64,000 nucleotides of DNA from SIG607 sp036307305 (GTDB lineage: Bacteria; Bacillota; Clostridia; Oscillospirales; Acutalibacteraceae). The stretch lies in the NCBI GenBank assembly GCA_036307305.1, contig JAXJXV010000021.1, forward strand, positions 62,001 to 126,000, in the 5' to 3' direction. This document shows, piece after piece, positions 50,018-58,297 of this stretch. The position numbers were made by a program, and so were the translations under genes. How positions within the stretch are numbered: the stretch's first letter is position 1; each line of letters begins with the position of its first letter. Under the pieces are notes generated by a model that ran no database searches, had not been told where the DNA came from, and saw nothing but the letters and a program-made list of their open reading frames with translations.

Positions 50018-51135
50018 GAACAAATAATATACTCGGCATAGTATTTGCCAACGTTCACGACCATTTATTACCTAATCTTACAGAAAGGCGTTCTATGGCT
50101 TCTGTGCCATTCGGCGCACGTTACCGTCTGATTGACTTTACTCTGTCTAATCTTACTAATGCGGGAATCAGTCAGGTGGGCGTAATAACAAAGGAAAATT
50201 ATCAGTCTCTTATGGACCATATCGGAAGTGGTAGAGAATGGGACCTTGACAGAAAATCAGGTGGACTTTTTATACTTCCTCCTTTTGTTTCGGGCGGTAT
50301 AGATAACGGTGTATATAATAACCATCTTGAAGCGCTTGGTTCTGTACTGAATTTCCTGAAACGCGCTAAACAGGACTATGTAATTATTTGTGACAGCGAC
50401 CTTATTGCTAACGTAGATATTGAGGAAATGTTCAGACAGCATATTGAAAATGAGGCTGATTTCACTCTTGCTTATAAATACGGTAAGCTGCCTAAAAATC
50501 ACGAGAAAACAATGGTATTTTCTTTGTCTGATAATAAGCGGATTGAAAAAATTGAGTATATTAAAGAAAGAGCTAACAGAGAATTCAGCCTTGATATACT
50601 TCTTACGAAACGAAGCTTTCTTATTGAGATTATTGAGAATGCGTTTAAAAACGGTCAGAAAAGTCTGTCAAGGGATATATTGGCTCCAAACGTTAATAAG
50701 TATAAGATTATGGGGTATAAGGTTGAGGGCTTTGCCGAGGTTATGGATGACCCTAAAAGCTATTACGACCTTAATATGAAAATGCTTGACAGCAAGGTAA
50801 GAAAAGAGCTGTTTAACGCGCAAAGACCTATTTACACTAAAACCCACGACAGTATGCCCGCAAAATACTGCATAGGCAGTCAGGTTAAAAATTCTCTTAT
50901 TGCAGACGGCTGCGTAATTGAGGGAACCGTAAAAAACAGTATTGTTTTCAGAAACGTTGTGGTCAAAAAGGGTGCCGTTGTGGAAAATGCTATAATAATG
51001 CAGAACGCCGTTATCGGTGAAAATGCAAAGGTGTCCTACGCTGTAATGGATAAAATCTCTGTAGTACAGGATAACGGAGTTCTTGAAGGAACAAAGCAAA
51101 AAGTAATATTGCTTAAAAAGGGAGAAACAATATAA
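50014..51135 (+). CDS. glgD: GlgD, regulatory-type adenylyltransferase subunit
   Basis: A 373-residue paralogue of GlgC. The nucleotide loop is degenerate: LGIVFANVHDHLLPNLTERR in place of the GGxGSRL pattern, while YRLIDFTLSNLTNAGISQVG and VIICDSDLIANVDIEEMF are kept. In Bacillota GlgD modulates GlgC in a hetero-oligomer and lacks strong activity of its own. It starts inside the glgC stop (ATGA), which gives equal synthesis of the two subunits. Confidence 0.93.
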   Translation: MRTNNILGIVFANVHDHLLPNLTERRSMASVPFGARYRLIDFTLSNLTNAGISQVGVITKENYQSLMDHIGSGREWDLDRKSGGLFILPPFVSGGIDNGVYNNHLEALGSVLNFLKRAKQDYVIICDSDLIANVDIEEMFRQHIENEADFTLAYKYGKLPKNHEKTMVFSLSDNKRIEKIEYIKERANREFSLDILLTKRSFLIEIIENAFKNGQKSLSRDILAPNVNKYKIMGYKVEGFAEVMDDPKSYYDLNMKMLDSKVRKELFNAQRPIYTKTHDSMPAKYCIGSQVKNSLIADGCVIEGTVKNSIVFRNVVVKKGAVVENAIIMQNAVIGENAKVSYAVMDKISVVQDNGVLEGTKQKVILLKKGETI

Positions 51136-51160
51136 CCGTAAAAAGAAAGGGATGAAATAA

Positions 51161-52582
51161 ATGAAAATTTTATACGCGGCAAGTGAGGCTTATCCATTTG
51201 CTATGTCGGGCGGTCTTGCTGACGTTGCCGGTTCTTTGCCTAAAGCGCTTCGAAGAAGACTTGTGGGCTGTAGAGTGGTTATGCCTTTATATGAATGTAT
51301 TTCAGAAGAGCTGAGAGCAAATATGAATTTTATAACGGGGATTACCGTTCCTGTTGCCTGGCGCAGACAGTACTGCGGTATTTTTGAGGCAAAGGTTGAC
51401 GGTGTAGTTTATTATCTTCTTGATAATCAGTACTATTTTAAGCGTAACAGTCTTTACGGCTTTTATGACGATGCCGAGCGTTTTGCTTTCTTTTCACGCG
51501 CTGTACTTGAAATGTTGCAGTATATTGACTATAAACCTGATATTATTCACTGTAACGACTGGCAAACGGCTCTTATTCCCGTTTTCCTTAATACTCTTTA
51601 CAGAGAAAACGAAATACACAGGGATATCCGTACCGTTTTCACGATTCATAATATTCAGTATCAGGGTAAATACGGATATGAGCTTATTGATGACGTTCTT
51701 GGTCTTCCCGGCGGCTCTGCGCAGGTAATCGACTATGACAACTGCGTTAACTTTATGAAGGGCGGAATTCAGGAGGCTGACAGAGTAACAACCGTTTCTC
51801 CCACCTATGCAAGAGAAATTCTCGACCCCTATTATTCTCACGGTCTTGACGGAATTCTCCGTGATTTACAGGGCAAGGTATCAGGTATTGTTAACGGTAT
51901 TGATACTGAGGTGTATAATCCCGCAACAGACTCTAATATTTTTGAGAATTTTGACAGCGAGTCTATTGATAAAAAGAAAATCAATAAGCTTGGTCTGCAA
52001 AAGGAAATGGGACTGCCTGAGAGAGAAGACGTTGCCGTTATCGGCATAGTTACAAGACTTGTTAAGCACAAAGGACTTGACCTTGTAAAGCACGTTTTCG
52101 AGGATATGTTGGCGGCTGACGTGCAGTTTGCTATTCTTGGAAGCGGTGAGTGGGAATTTGAAACCTTCTTCCACGAAATGTCACAGAAGTATCCCCAAAA
52201 GGTTGCCTTCAGAATGGGCTTTATACCTGCACTTGCCAGAAAAATTTATGCAGGTGCCGATATATTCCTCATGCCAAGTCAGAGTGAGCCTTGCGGTCTT
52301 GCTCAGATGGTGGCGCTTCGTTACGGAACTATTCCCATTGTAAGAGCTACGGGTGGACTTGCCGATACTATTCAGGACAGCGGCGATAATATGGGTAATG
52401 GCTTTACCTTCCAGAGCTACAATGCTCACGATATGCTTGAAACTGTATGGCGCGCCCTTCAGGGCTACAGCGATAAACAGGGCTGGAATACTCTTAAAAA
52501 ACGCGCTATGGAATGTGATAACAGCTGGGGTAAATCTGCTGGAGAATATATAAAGCTTTATAAACAAATACTTGGAAAATAG
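51161..52582 (+). CDS. glgA: Glycogen synthase GlgA
   Basis: A 473-residue GT5 enzyme that adds glucose from ADP-glucose to the alpha-1,4 chain. KILYAASEAYPFAMSGGLAD VAGSL at the start is the ADP-glucose-binding region (KxGGL type, here SGGL); DIIHCNDWQTALIPVFL, KGGIQEADRVTTVSPTYARE and MPSQSEPCGLAQMVALRYGT follow. AAAGAAAGGGATG precedes the ATG. Last gene of the operon. Confidence 0.96.
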   Translation: MKILYAASEAYPFAMSGGLADVAGSLPKALRRRLVGCRVVMPLYECISEELRANMNFITGITVPVAWRRQYCGIFEAKVDGVVYYLLDNQYYFKRNSLYGFYDDAERFAFFSRAVLEMLQYIDYKPDIIHCNDWQTALIPVFLNTLYRENEIHRDIRTVFTIHNIQYQGKYGYELIDDVLGLPGGSAQVIDYDNCVNFMKGGIQEADRVTTVSPTYAREILDPYYSHGLDGILRDLQGKVSGIVNGIDTEVYNPATDSNIFENFDSESIDKKKINKLGLQKEMGLPEREDVAVIGIVTRLVKHKGLDLVKHVFEDMLAADVQFAILGSGEWEFETFFHEMSQKYPQKVAFRMGFIPALARKIYAGADIFLMPSQSEPCGLAQMVALRYGTIPIVRATGGLADTIQDSGDNMGNGFTFQSYNAHDMLETVWRALQGYSDKQGWNTLKKRAMECDNSWGKSAGEYIKLYKQILGK

Positions 52583-52600
52583 TTTTATATGTGATATAAT

Positions 52601-52631
52601 AAAGGACGGTGATATTTGCCGTCCTTTTTAC
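52601..52631 (+). terminator. Terminator of the glycogen operon
   Basis: AAAGGACGG and CCGTCCTTT arms with a GTGATATTTG-type loop, followed by TTTAC. A promoter-like TTGGAA-17-TATAAT at 52572-52600 runs into it and may start uppP transcription. Confidence 0.75.
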
Positions 52632-52661
52632 ATATTTTAAGATAAAGAAGGGTGTTTTGAT

Positions 52662-53510
52662 ATGGGTTTGATTATCGTAGCAATAATATTCGGTATTATT
52701 GAGGGAATTACAGAATGGCTTCCTGTAAGCAGTACGGGACATCTTATACTGTTTGAGGAAATTCTTCCGCAGTACGTATCTAAAGACGTATGGGATATGT
52801 TTTTGGTAATTATTCAGTTGGGCGCTATTCTTGCTTCGGTTATTCTTTTCTGGGATAAAATATGGCCTTTCCAAAAGCCTGATAGGGCAGAGGGGAAAAA
52901 ACTTATTAAAACCGACAGCTTTATCCTTTGGGTTAAAGTGGCTATAGCTACCGTACCCGGCGTAGCTTTTATACTGCTGGGTCTTGATGAAATATGTGAT
53001 AAATATTTTTATAATTCCACAGGCGTGTCTATAGCCTTGATTGTGTTCGGTATTTTCTTTATACTTATTGAACAGTACAATAAAAAACGTACACCGAAAT
53101 ACGATGCTTTAGGTGATATCACATATTCACTGGCTTTATATATAGGTATTTTTCAGCTTTTAGCTGCGGCTTTCCCCGGAACAAGTCGTTCAGGCGCAAC
53201 AATTCTTGGCGCGTTGCTTCTCGGTGTATCCCGTGTAGCTGCTTCGGAATTTACCTTTATTCTTGCCATACCTGCAATGCTTGGCGCAAGTGTTCTTAAA
53301 ATATTTGATTTTACCGAAAAGGGCATAGCCTTGCAGACAAACGATATTATTTTCCTTGCAGTTGGTACTGTTTGTGCATTTATCGTATCGGTACTTGCTA
53401 TTAAATTTCTTATGGGATATATTAAAAAGCATAATTTTGAGGTGTTCGGTTACTACCGTATAGCTTTAGGTGTTGCGGTTCTGTTAGTGTTTAACCTGAT
53501 ACTTAAATAA
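52662..53510 (+). CDS. uppP: Undecaprenyl-diphosphatase UppP (BacA type)
   Basis: 282 residues, eight membrane helices. The motifs EGITEWLPVSSTGHLIL (with catalytic Glu) and FPGTSRSGATILGALLLGVS (with catalytic Arg) are those of BacA/UppP, which recycles undecaprenyl diphosphate to the monophosphate and can give bacitracin resistance. GAAGGGTG precedes the ATG. Confidence 0.96.
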   Translation: MGLIIVAIIFGIIEGITEWLPVSSTGHLILFEEILPQYVSKDVWDMFLVIIQLGAILASVILFWDKIWPFQKPDRAEGKKLIKTDSFILWVKVAIATVPGVAFILLGLDEICDKYFYNSTGVSIALIVFGIFFILIEQYNKKRTPKYDALGDITYSLALYIGIFQLLAAAFPGTSRSGATILGALLLGVSRVAASEFTFILAIPAMLGASVLKIFDFTEKGIALQTNDIIFLAVGTVCAFIVSVLAIKFLMGYIKKHNFEVFGYYRIALGVAVLLVFNLILK

Positions 53511-53513
53511 TTC

Positions 53514-53542
53514 TTGACTTTTTATACGGCTTATATTAAAAT
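53514..53542 (+). promoter_or_regulatory. Promoter of the T-box-trpB unit
   Basis: TTGACT at 53514-53519, 17-base spacer, TAAAAT at 53537-53542. Confidence 0.7.
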
Positions 53543-53547
53543 GATAA

Positions 53548-53800
53548 AAACCGATGAGTAAGAAGAGTAGTTTATCTTAAGGCTTTCAGAGAGTTGCCGT
53601 TGGTGTGAGGCGATAACCAAAGGATAAATGAATGGGCTTACGAGGGCGACCTGAAATGCAAAAAGTAGGGAAGACGGAGGCTGACCGTTACAGCAGATAG
53701 CGTATGTTAGTGCGTGAAGTGTGCCTTGTGGCAAAGTCGGGTGGTACCGCGGATTTTTAAATTCGTCCCGAGTCTGATATATTCAGACTCGGGTTATTTT
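53548..53800 (+). ncRNA. T-box riboswitch specific for tRNA-Trp
   Basis: The leader holds the T-box hallmark GGGTGGTACCGCGG at 53739-53752, within the antiterminator, and a terminator CCCGAGTCTGA-TATAT-TCAGACTCGGG at 53768-53793 followed by a T run. In the specifier loop the sequence GAATGGGCTTACGAGGGC places TGG (53633-53635) at the codon position, so the RNA should sense uncharged tRNA-Trp. When tryptophan is short, tRNA binding prevents termination and trpB is expressed. Confidence 0.9.
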
Positions 53801-53913
53801 TTTAAAAAGGAATGTTTGTTATGTTTAATTTGCCTTTCCGATGGCGTTCTTGCTATTGATTTTTTCTGAAAATATGATATTATATTATTTGTAAATAACG
53901 GAGGAATGTTGTT

Positions 53914-55131
53914 ATGAATTTTAACGGAATTGATTTTGATACCTATCTTAAGAATTATCCTAACGAAGAGGGATATTTCGGTAAATACGGCGGAGCTTAT
54001 GTAAACGACGATTTGAAGAAAGCTATGAACGAAATAACTCAGGCGTATTTTACTATTTGTAAATCAAGAAAGTTTATTGACGAACTTAGAAGAATAAGAA
54101 AAGAATTCCAGGGCAGACCTACACCTATTTCTCACCTTGAAAGACTTTCTAATAAGCTTGGTAACGTTCAGCTTTACGTAAAGAGAGAGGACCTTAACCA
54201 TACAGGCGCACACAAGCTTAATCACTGTATGGGTGAAGCGCTTCTTGCTAAATATATGGGTAAGAAAAAGCTTATTGCCGAAACAGGAGCAGGTCAGCAC
54301 GGTGTTGCTATTGCTACGGCGGCTGCATATTTCGGTCTTGAGTGCGACGTTTATATGGGAAGCGTTGATATAAAGAAACAAGCTCCCAACGTTGCAAGAA
54401 TGAAGATTCTTGGCGCAAACGTAGTTGAGGTTACACACGGTCTTGCAACCTTGAAAGAGGCCGTTGACGCTGCTTTTGAAGCGTATGCTAAGGATTATGA
54501 GAACAGTATTTACTGTATCGGCAGTGTTGTTGGCCCTCATCCGTTTCCAATGATGGTAAGAGATTTCCAGAGCGTTGTGGGTATTGAAGCAAGAGAACAG
54601 TTTGTTGAGATGACGGGCGAACTGCCTGATGCTGTTGTAGCCTGTGTGGGCGGCGGCTCTAACTCTGCAGGATTTTTCTCAGGCTTCCTTAATGACCCTG
54701 TTGATATTTACGGTATTGAGCCTCTCGGCAGAGGAACTAAAATGGGCGACCACGCCGCTTCTCTGCAGTACGGTACAGAGGGTGTAATGCACGGCTTTAA
54801 CAGTATAATGCTTAAGGACGAGAATGGCGACCCTGCGCCTGTATATTCCGTTGCAAGTGGTCTTGACTATCCTTCCAGCGGTCCCGAACACGCATTCTTA
54901 CATGAGCTTGGCAGAGTAAAATATGATGTTATCGGTGATGATGATACTATTGATGCATTCTTTACTCTTTCCCGTCTTGAAGGTATAATCCCCGCTATTG
55001 AAAGCTCTCACGCCGTTGCTTACGGTATGAAACTTGCGCGTGAAATGGGTAAGGGCAGTGTGCTTATTAACCTTTCGGGCAGAGGCGATAAGGATATGGA
55101 TTATATTATCGAAAAGTACGGAATAAGATGA
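53914..55131 (+). CDS. trpB: Tryptophan synthase beta chain
   Basis: A 405-residue PLP enzyme. GYFGKYGGAYVND at the start, LYVKREDLNHTGAHKLNHCM with the PLP lysine, LIAETGAGQHGVAIATAAAY, VVACVGGGSNSAGFFSGF and GSVLINLSGRGDKD match TrpB. It condenses indole and serine to tryptophan. Neither trpA nor other trp genes lie next to it, so it may salvage indole. It is controlled by the Trp T-box. Motif 1 has HKLN where many TrpB have HKIN. Confidence 0.95.
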   Translation: MNFNGIDFDTYLKNYPNEEGYFGKYGGAYVNDDLKKAMNEITQAYFTICKSRKFIDELRRIRKEFQGRPTPISHLERLSNKLGNVQLYVKREDLNHTGAHKLNHCMGEALLAKYMGKKKLIAETGAGQHGVAIATAAAYFGLECDVYMGSVDIKKQAPNVARMKILGANVVEVTHGLATLKEAVDAAFEAYAKDYENSIYCIGSVVGPHPFPMMVRDFQSVVGIEAREQFVEMTGELPDAVVACVGGGSNSAGFFSGFLNDPVDIYGIEPLGRGTKMGDHAASLQYGTEGVMHGFNSIMLKDENGDPAPVYSVASGLDYPSSGPEHAFLHELGRVKYDVIGDDDTIDAFFTLSRLEGIIPAIESSHAVAYGMKLAREMGKGSVLINLSGRGDKDMDYIIEKYGIR

Positions 55132-55196
55132 TTAGGAAATAGGTGCCTCTCAGGGAGAAGCCTTATGTGAGGAGAACAATTTTCGGTGAATATTTA

Positions 55197-55230
55197 AAAC
55201 GGGAGGATTTTATATCCTCCCGTTTATCAT
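55197..55230 (+). terminator. Terminator after trpB
   Basis: AAACGGGAGGA-TTTTA-TATCCTCCCGTTT style hairpin at 55197-55225; an identical 29-base copy is at 55844-55872. Confidence 0.85.
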
Positions 55231-55369
55231 TTATATCATAACATTAAACGTTTTTAGGGTTTACAAATAAAGTAAAATGCTATATAATATTATTGCAACA
55301 TAAATTCAATATATATATCGAAAATAGTTTGTGATTTTTTCTTTTGGTAAAAGCACAGGCTCTATTTAT

Positions 55370-55482
55370 CATGTACTATTTTCGGTATGTGTTGAATTTG
55401 TGTTGCAGCAAACGGAGCCAGGTGTTTTTAGAGTGCATGGCTCTGTCATGCACTTTTTTGTGCAAAAATACCGAAAGGAAGA
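55370..55482 (+). promoter_or_regulatory. Structured leader of the XRE gene with attenuator-like hairpin
   Basis: AGTGCATG-GCTCTGT-CATGCACT at 55432-55454 is followed by TTTTT, an intrinsic terminator shape. Upstream TTTTCGGTAT (about 55379-55388) is complementary to ATACCGAAA (55469-55477), which overlaps the ribosome binding site AAAGGAAG. Pairing could therefore hide the start of the next gene. Bases 55231-55369 are AT-rich with no gene. Confidence 0.5.
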
Positions 55483-55489
55483 TAAAACT

Positions 55490-55825
55490 ATGCAGAAAAC
55501 TTACTTAAAACAGGTTGGAGAAAGGTTGTTTGAATGTCGTACACGAAACTTTTTCTCCCGTAAAGAATTAGCGGAACGTGCATCGGTTCCGATTTCATCA
55601 GTTAAGATGATGGAACGAGGCGAGGAAGCAGTTGGTATTGAGGACGCTTTGAAAATTTGTAATGAATTGGATTGTAGTGCAGAATATATACTTACTGGAA
55701 ATTGCGGTATTTATGAATTGATAAAACTGAATCAAAAAATCTTGGATTTGCCGGAATCTTCTTTGCAACATTTAGAAAAAATGGTACAAGCCTTTTGGAA
55801 TAGTTGTCCAAAGTCATTTCGTTAA
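55490..55825 (+). CDS. Small XRE-family regulator
   Basis: A 111-residue protein: VGERLFECRTRNFFSRKELA and RASVPISSVKMMERGEEAVG form the helix-turn-helix, followed by IEDALKICNELDCSAEYILT and a short helical tail. ATG 55490 is preferred since AAAGGAAG precedes it; the frame is open upstream. It lies alone between two identical terminators. Target unknown; it could control its own leader. Confidence 0.75.
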   Translation: MQKTYLKQVGERLFECRTRNFFSRKELAERASVPISSVKMMERGEEAVGIEDALKICNELDCSAEYILTGNCGIYELIKLNQKILDLPESSLQHLEKMVQAFWNSCPKSFR

Positions 55826-55843
55826 AAAGGAAAACAAGAAATC

Positions 55844-55876
55844 AAACGGGAGGATTTTATATCCTCCCGTTTGTTA
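55844..55876. terminator. Second copy of the 29-base terminator
   Basis: Identical to 55197-55225. It separates the XRE gene from the convergent mtaB gene. Confidence 0.85.
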
Positions 55877-55878
55877 TT

Positions 55879-57183
55879 TTAGTTATGGGTATCTACTTTG
55901 CCAAAAAGACAGGTATCCGTTCGGTGTGTGATTTTTACAGGTGTTATTTTCCCTGTCAGAGACTTATCACTTTTTACCTTTACCTGACAGTAATTATCTG
56001 TAAAGCCGTGATAGTATCCCTTTTCATCTGTTGTTTCAAAAAGAACCTCCACAGTGCTATAAAGCATTTTATCAAGAAATGCTTCCTCAGTTTTTTTAGT
56101 AGCGCTTATCATAAGCTTACTTCTTCTGCTTTTTTCACTTTTCTCAACCTGATTATTAAGACCTGCGGCAACCGTGCCCTCTCTCCTTGAATAAGCAAAA
56201 ACGTGGGCAGATGCAAAGCCGATTTCTTTAGCAAAATCAAGGCTTTGCTCAAATTCCTCTTCTGTTTCACCTGCAAAGCCCACCATAATATCGGTGGTAA
56301 TTGAGGCATTTTTAAAAGTGCTTCTGATACGCTTTACTAAATCTCTGTAAAAGCTGGTGTCATAATGTCGGTTCATTCTTTTAAGAGTGGTATCACAGCC
56401 CGACTGCAGAGAAAGATGAAACTGAGGACAGAATTTTTTCTGCTTTGAAAGGCGGTTTAGCATTTCATCACTGATGTGGTCAGGCTCAAGGGAGCCAAGG
56501 CGCACACGAAGAATTGAATCAACCTGACAAACAGCCTCTACGGCATCACAGATGTTTACGTCTTCTTCAAGCTCTTTGCCGTAAGAGGTAAGGTTAATTC
56601 CAACAAGAACAACCTCTTTAAAGCCTTTTAGTGCCAACTGCTCTGCTTCCTTTTTTATATCAGCAAGGTTTTTTGAGCGTATATCTCCTCTTGCTGTAGG
56701 TATAATACAGTAGGTACAATATCTGTCACAGCCGTCCTGTATCTTCATAAAGGCACGGGTGCGCTCGTTAAAGTCTGATATATCGGGAGTGTTGAATTTT
56801 TCTTTTCTTTCGTGCTTTTCTATATCAACGATTCTTTCCCCGTTACTCATAAAGCTTGAAACGTAACCGATTATTTTTCTTGCATCGGTGTTGCCTAAGA
56901 TTATATCCGCCTCTGTTAGCTTAAGGGCGTCCTTTGGGAAAGCCTGAGGCATACAGCCTGTCAGCACTATAACCGCATCCTTGTACAGTGACCTGTATTT
57001 TCTCAGCATCTGACGGGTTTTGCGGTCGCTCTCAGCAGTAACCGTACAGGAATTTATTATAAAAACGTTAACGTCAGGGCAGTCTGAAACAACGGTGTAG
57101 CCTTCTTTTTCAAAAAGCTCACGCATTACCTGAGTTTCATACTGATTTACCTTACAGCCCAGTGTATAAAATGCAACCTTCAA
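55879..57183 (-). CDS. mtaB: tRNA (t6A37) methylthiotransferase MtaB
   Basis: A 434-residue radical SAM enzyme. The N-terminal UPF0004 domain has FYTLGCKVNQYETQVMREL, INSCTVTAESDRKTRQ and LTGCMPQ with three Cys for a cluster. The radical SAM motif is IQDGCDRYCTYCIIPTARGD, and a TRAM domain ends the protein. It adds a methylthio group to t6A37 in tRNAs that read ANN codons. The start is TTG 57183 with GGAG ahead. CKVNQYE marks MtaB rather than MiaB. Confidence 0.95.
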   Translation of the reverse strand: MKVAFYTLGCKVNQYETQVMRELFEKEGYTVVSDCPDVNVFIINSCTVTAESDRKTRQMLRKYRSLYKDAVIVLTGCMPQAFPKDALKLTEADIILGNTDARKIIGYVSSFMSNGERIVDIEKHERKEKFNTPDISDFNERTRAFMKIQDGCDRYCTYCIIPTARGDIRSKNLADIKKEAEQLALKGFKEVVLVGINLTSYGKELEEDVNICDAVEAVCQVDSILRVRLGSLEPDHISDEMLNRLSKQKKFCPQFHLSLQSGCDTTLKRMNRHYDTSFYRDLVKRIRSTFKNASITTDIMVGFAGETEEEFEQSLDFAKEIGFASAHVFAYSRREGTVAAGLNNQVEKSEKSRRSKLMISATKKTEEAFLDKMLYSTVEVLFETTDEKGYYHGFTDNYCQVKVKSDKSLTGKITPVKITHRTDTCLFGKVDTHN

Positions 57184-57216
57184 AAAATCACTCCGAGTAA
57201 AATTAATCTGTCAATT

Positions 57217-57245
57217 ATTATATTATAAAATCACTGTTTTTGCAA
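57217..57245 (-). promoter_or_regulatory. mtaB promoter
   Basis: Minus strand TTGCAA (57245-57240), 17-base spacer, TATAAT (57222-57217). The -35 lies four bases from that of the divergent HPr gene. Confidence 0.8.
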
Positions 57246-57249
57246 CCTC

Positions 57250-57278
57250 TTGACATTTTTAGCAGAAAAAGGTAGAAT
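57250..57278 (+). promoter_or_regulatory. Promoter of the HPr-like gene
   Basis: TTGACA at 57250-57255, 17-base spacer, TAGAAT at 57273-57278. Confidence 0.8.
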
Positions 57279-57309
57279 ACTGTTAGTAACGATTTTGGAG
57301 GAAACAAAA

Positions 57310-57540
57310 ATGATTACTAAAAAAGTGCTACTTAACAATATAGAAAGCGTTAACTGTTTCGTTAAAAAAATGGGGGACAAGGATTTCGAGGTTGACCTTA
57401 TTTCAGGAAAATATCTTGTAAACGCCAAATCAATGATGGGTGTACTAAGCCTTGACCTTACTCAGCCTGTAACGGTAAACGCTTATACTGACGATGAAAA
57501 TTTTATTTCAGAAATACAGCAGTACATATTTGAAGAATGA
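57310..57540 (+). CDS. HPr-like protein lacking the phospho-histidine
   Basis: A 76-residue HPr-fold protein. The Ser46 region is kept (VNAKSMMGVLSLDLTQPVTV, Ser41 here), but the loop that should read G-x-HARPA is ESVNCFVKK, with no His. It therefore cannot carry phosphate in the PTS chain through His15. Like Crh of Bacillus it may act only as a regulator through Ser. GGAGG precedes the ATG. It has its own promoter and terminator. Confidence 0.85.
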   Translation: MITKKVLLNNIESVNCFVKKMGDKDFEVDLISGKYLVNAKSMMGVLSLDLTQPVTVNAYTDDENFISEIQQYIFEE

Positions 57541-57566
57541 AAAACGCCCGTCAGGGCGTTTTAATT
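57541..57566. terminator. Bidirectional terminator
   Basis: AAAACGCCC-GTCA-GGGCGTTTT followed by AATTTT, between the convergent HPr-like and lipoprotein genes. Confidence 0.88.
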
Positions 57567-57573
57567 TTATATA

Positions 57574-58296
57574 CTACTGTATAAGACCGTTAGGAGAAGC
57601 TTTTTCTTCTTCCCGTTGTTTGTTTATTTCGGCAAGAGCAGAATCATAAGCATCCTTAAGTCTTTGCTTATCGGTAATTAAAGCATCTTTCTGATTTTTC
57701 CAGTACTGCTTTTCTGTATCAGAAAGTGTGTCCGAATTTATTAGCTTTTCTGCTGCGGTAATACCTTCGTCAATTTCAGCTACTGCCGTGTCATATTCTT
57801 TTTTTAGTTCGTCCGCTTTTTTATTATATTTATTGTCAATAATGCTTTCAATAAGATTATTTACCGTTTCTTTTGTTTTTTCGGCATTTGATTTTTCGGA
57901 ACTGTTGGAAGAAGTACCCGATTTTTTGCCTTGGTCTTTATTCTGTAAAGAATTGTCCTGAGAAGAATTATTTTCTTTGCTTTCTTCCTCGCCTTTTACA
58001 ACTTCTATTTTACAGGTTAGCTTTAGGTCAGAACTTACTGCATAAACTTCTGCTTCACCCTCGCTGAGAGCTGTAACTGCACCGTATAAAACGCGGACAA
58101 TCTTTTGGTCAGAGCTTTCCCACTGAAAAGATAAATCCGCCTTGTTTTCTATAGTCAGCGTATAACTTTCACCTATTTTGAGGGTTAATTCTTGTGCTGA
58201 TATTTTAGGTGTAGTTGCGCCTTTTCCTTCTGAACACCCAATCGCTGTGAAAACCAGCAGAGCTATAAGTATAGTAGAAAGAAATATCTTTTTCAT
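57574..58296 (-). CDS. Lipoprotein with a Big2-type Ig-like domain and a coiled-coil tail
   Basis: A 240-residue protein with a lipoprotein signal (KKIFLSTILIALLVFTAIGC, Cys 21). Residues about 30-100 are a bacterial Ig-like domain (ISAQELTLKIGESYTLTIEN; QWESSDQKIVRVLYGAVTAL; GEAEVYAV). A Ser/Asn/Lys-rich linker leads to a helical C-terminal part (about 140-235). It is downstream of an ABC transporter and PqqD-like gene on the same strand, one base after the ABC stop. Role unknown. Confidence 0.75.
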   Translation of the reverse strand: MKKIFLSTILIALLVFTAIGCSEGKGATTPKISAQELTLKIGESYTLTIENKADLSFQWESSDQKIVRVLYGAVTALSEGEAEVYAVSSDLKLTCKIEVVKGEEESKENNSSQDNSLQNKDQGKKSGTSSNSSEKSNAEKTKETVNNLIESIIDNKYNKKADELKKEYDTAVAEIDEGITAAEKLINSDTLSDTEKQYWKNQKDALITDKQRLKDAYDSALAEINKQREEEKASPNGLIQ

Positions 58297-58297
58297 T

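Noticed and set aside
52572..52600. TTGGAA-17-TATAAT as the uppP promoter
   Set aside because: The start would fall inside the terminator hairpin of the glycogen operon. It is mentioned under that terminator but not listed as a firm promoter.
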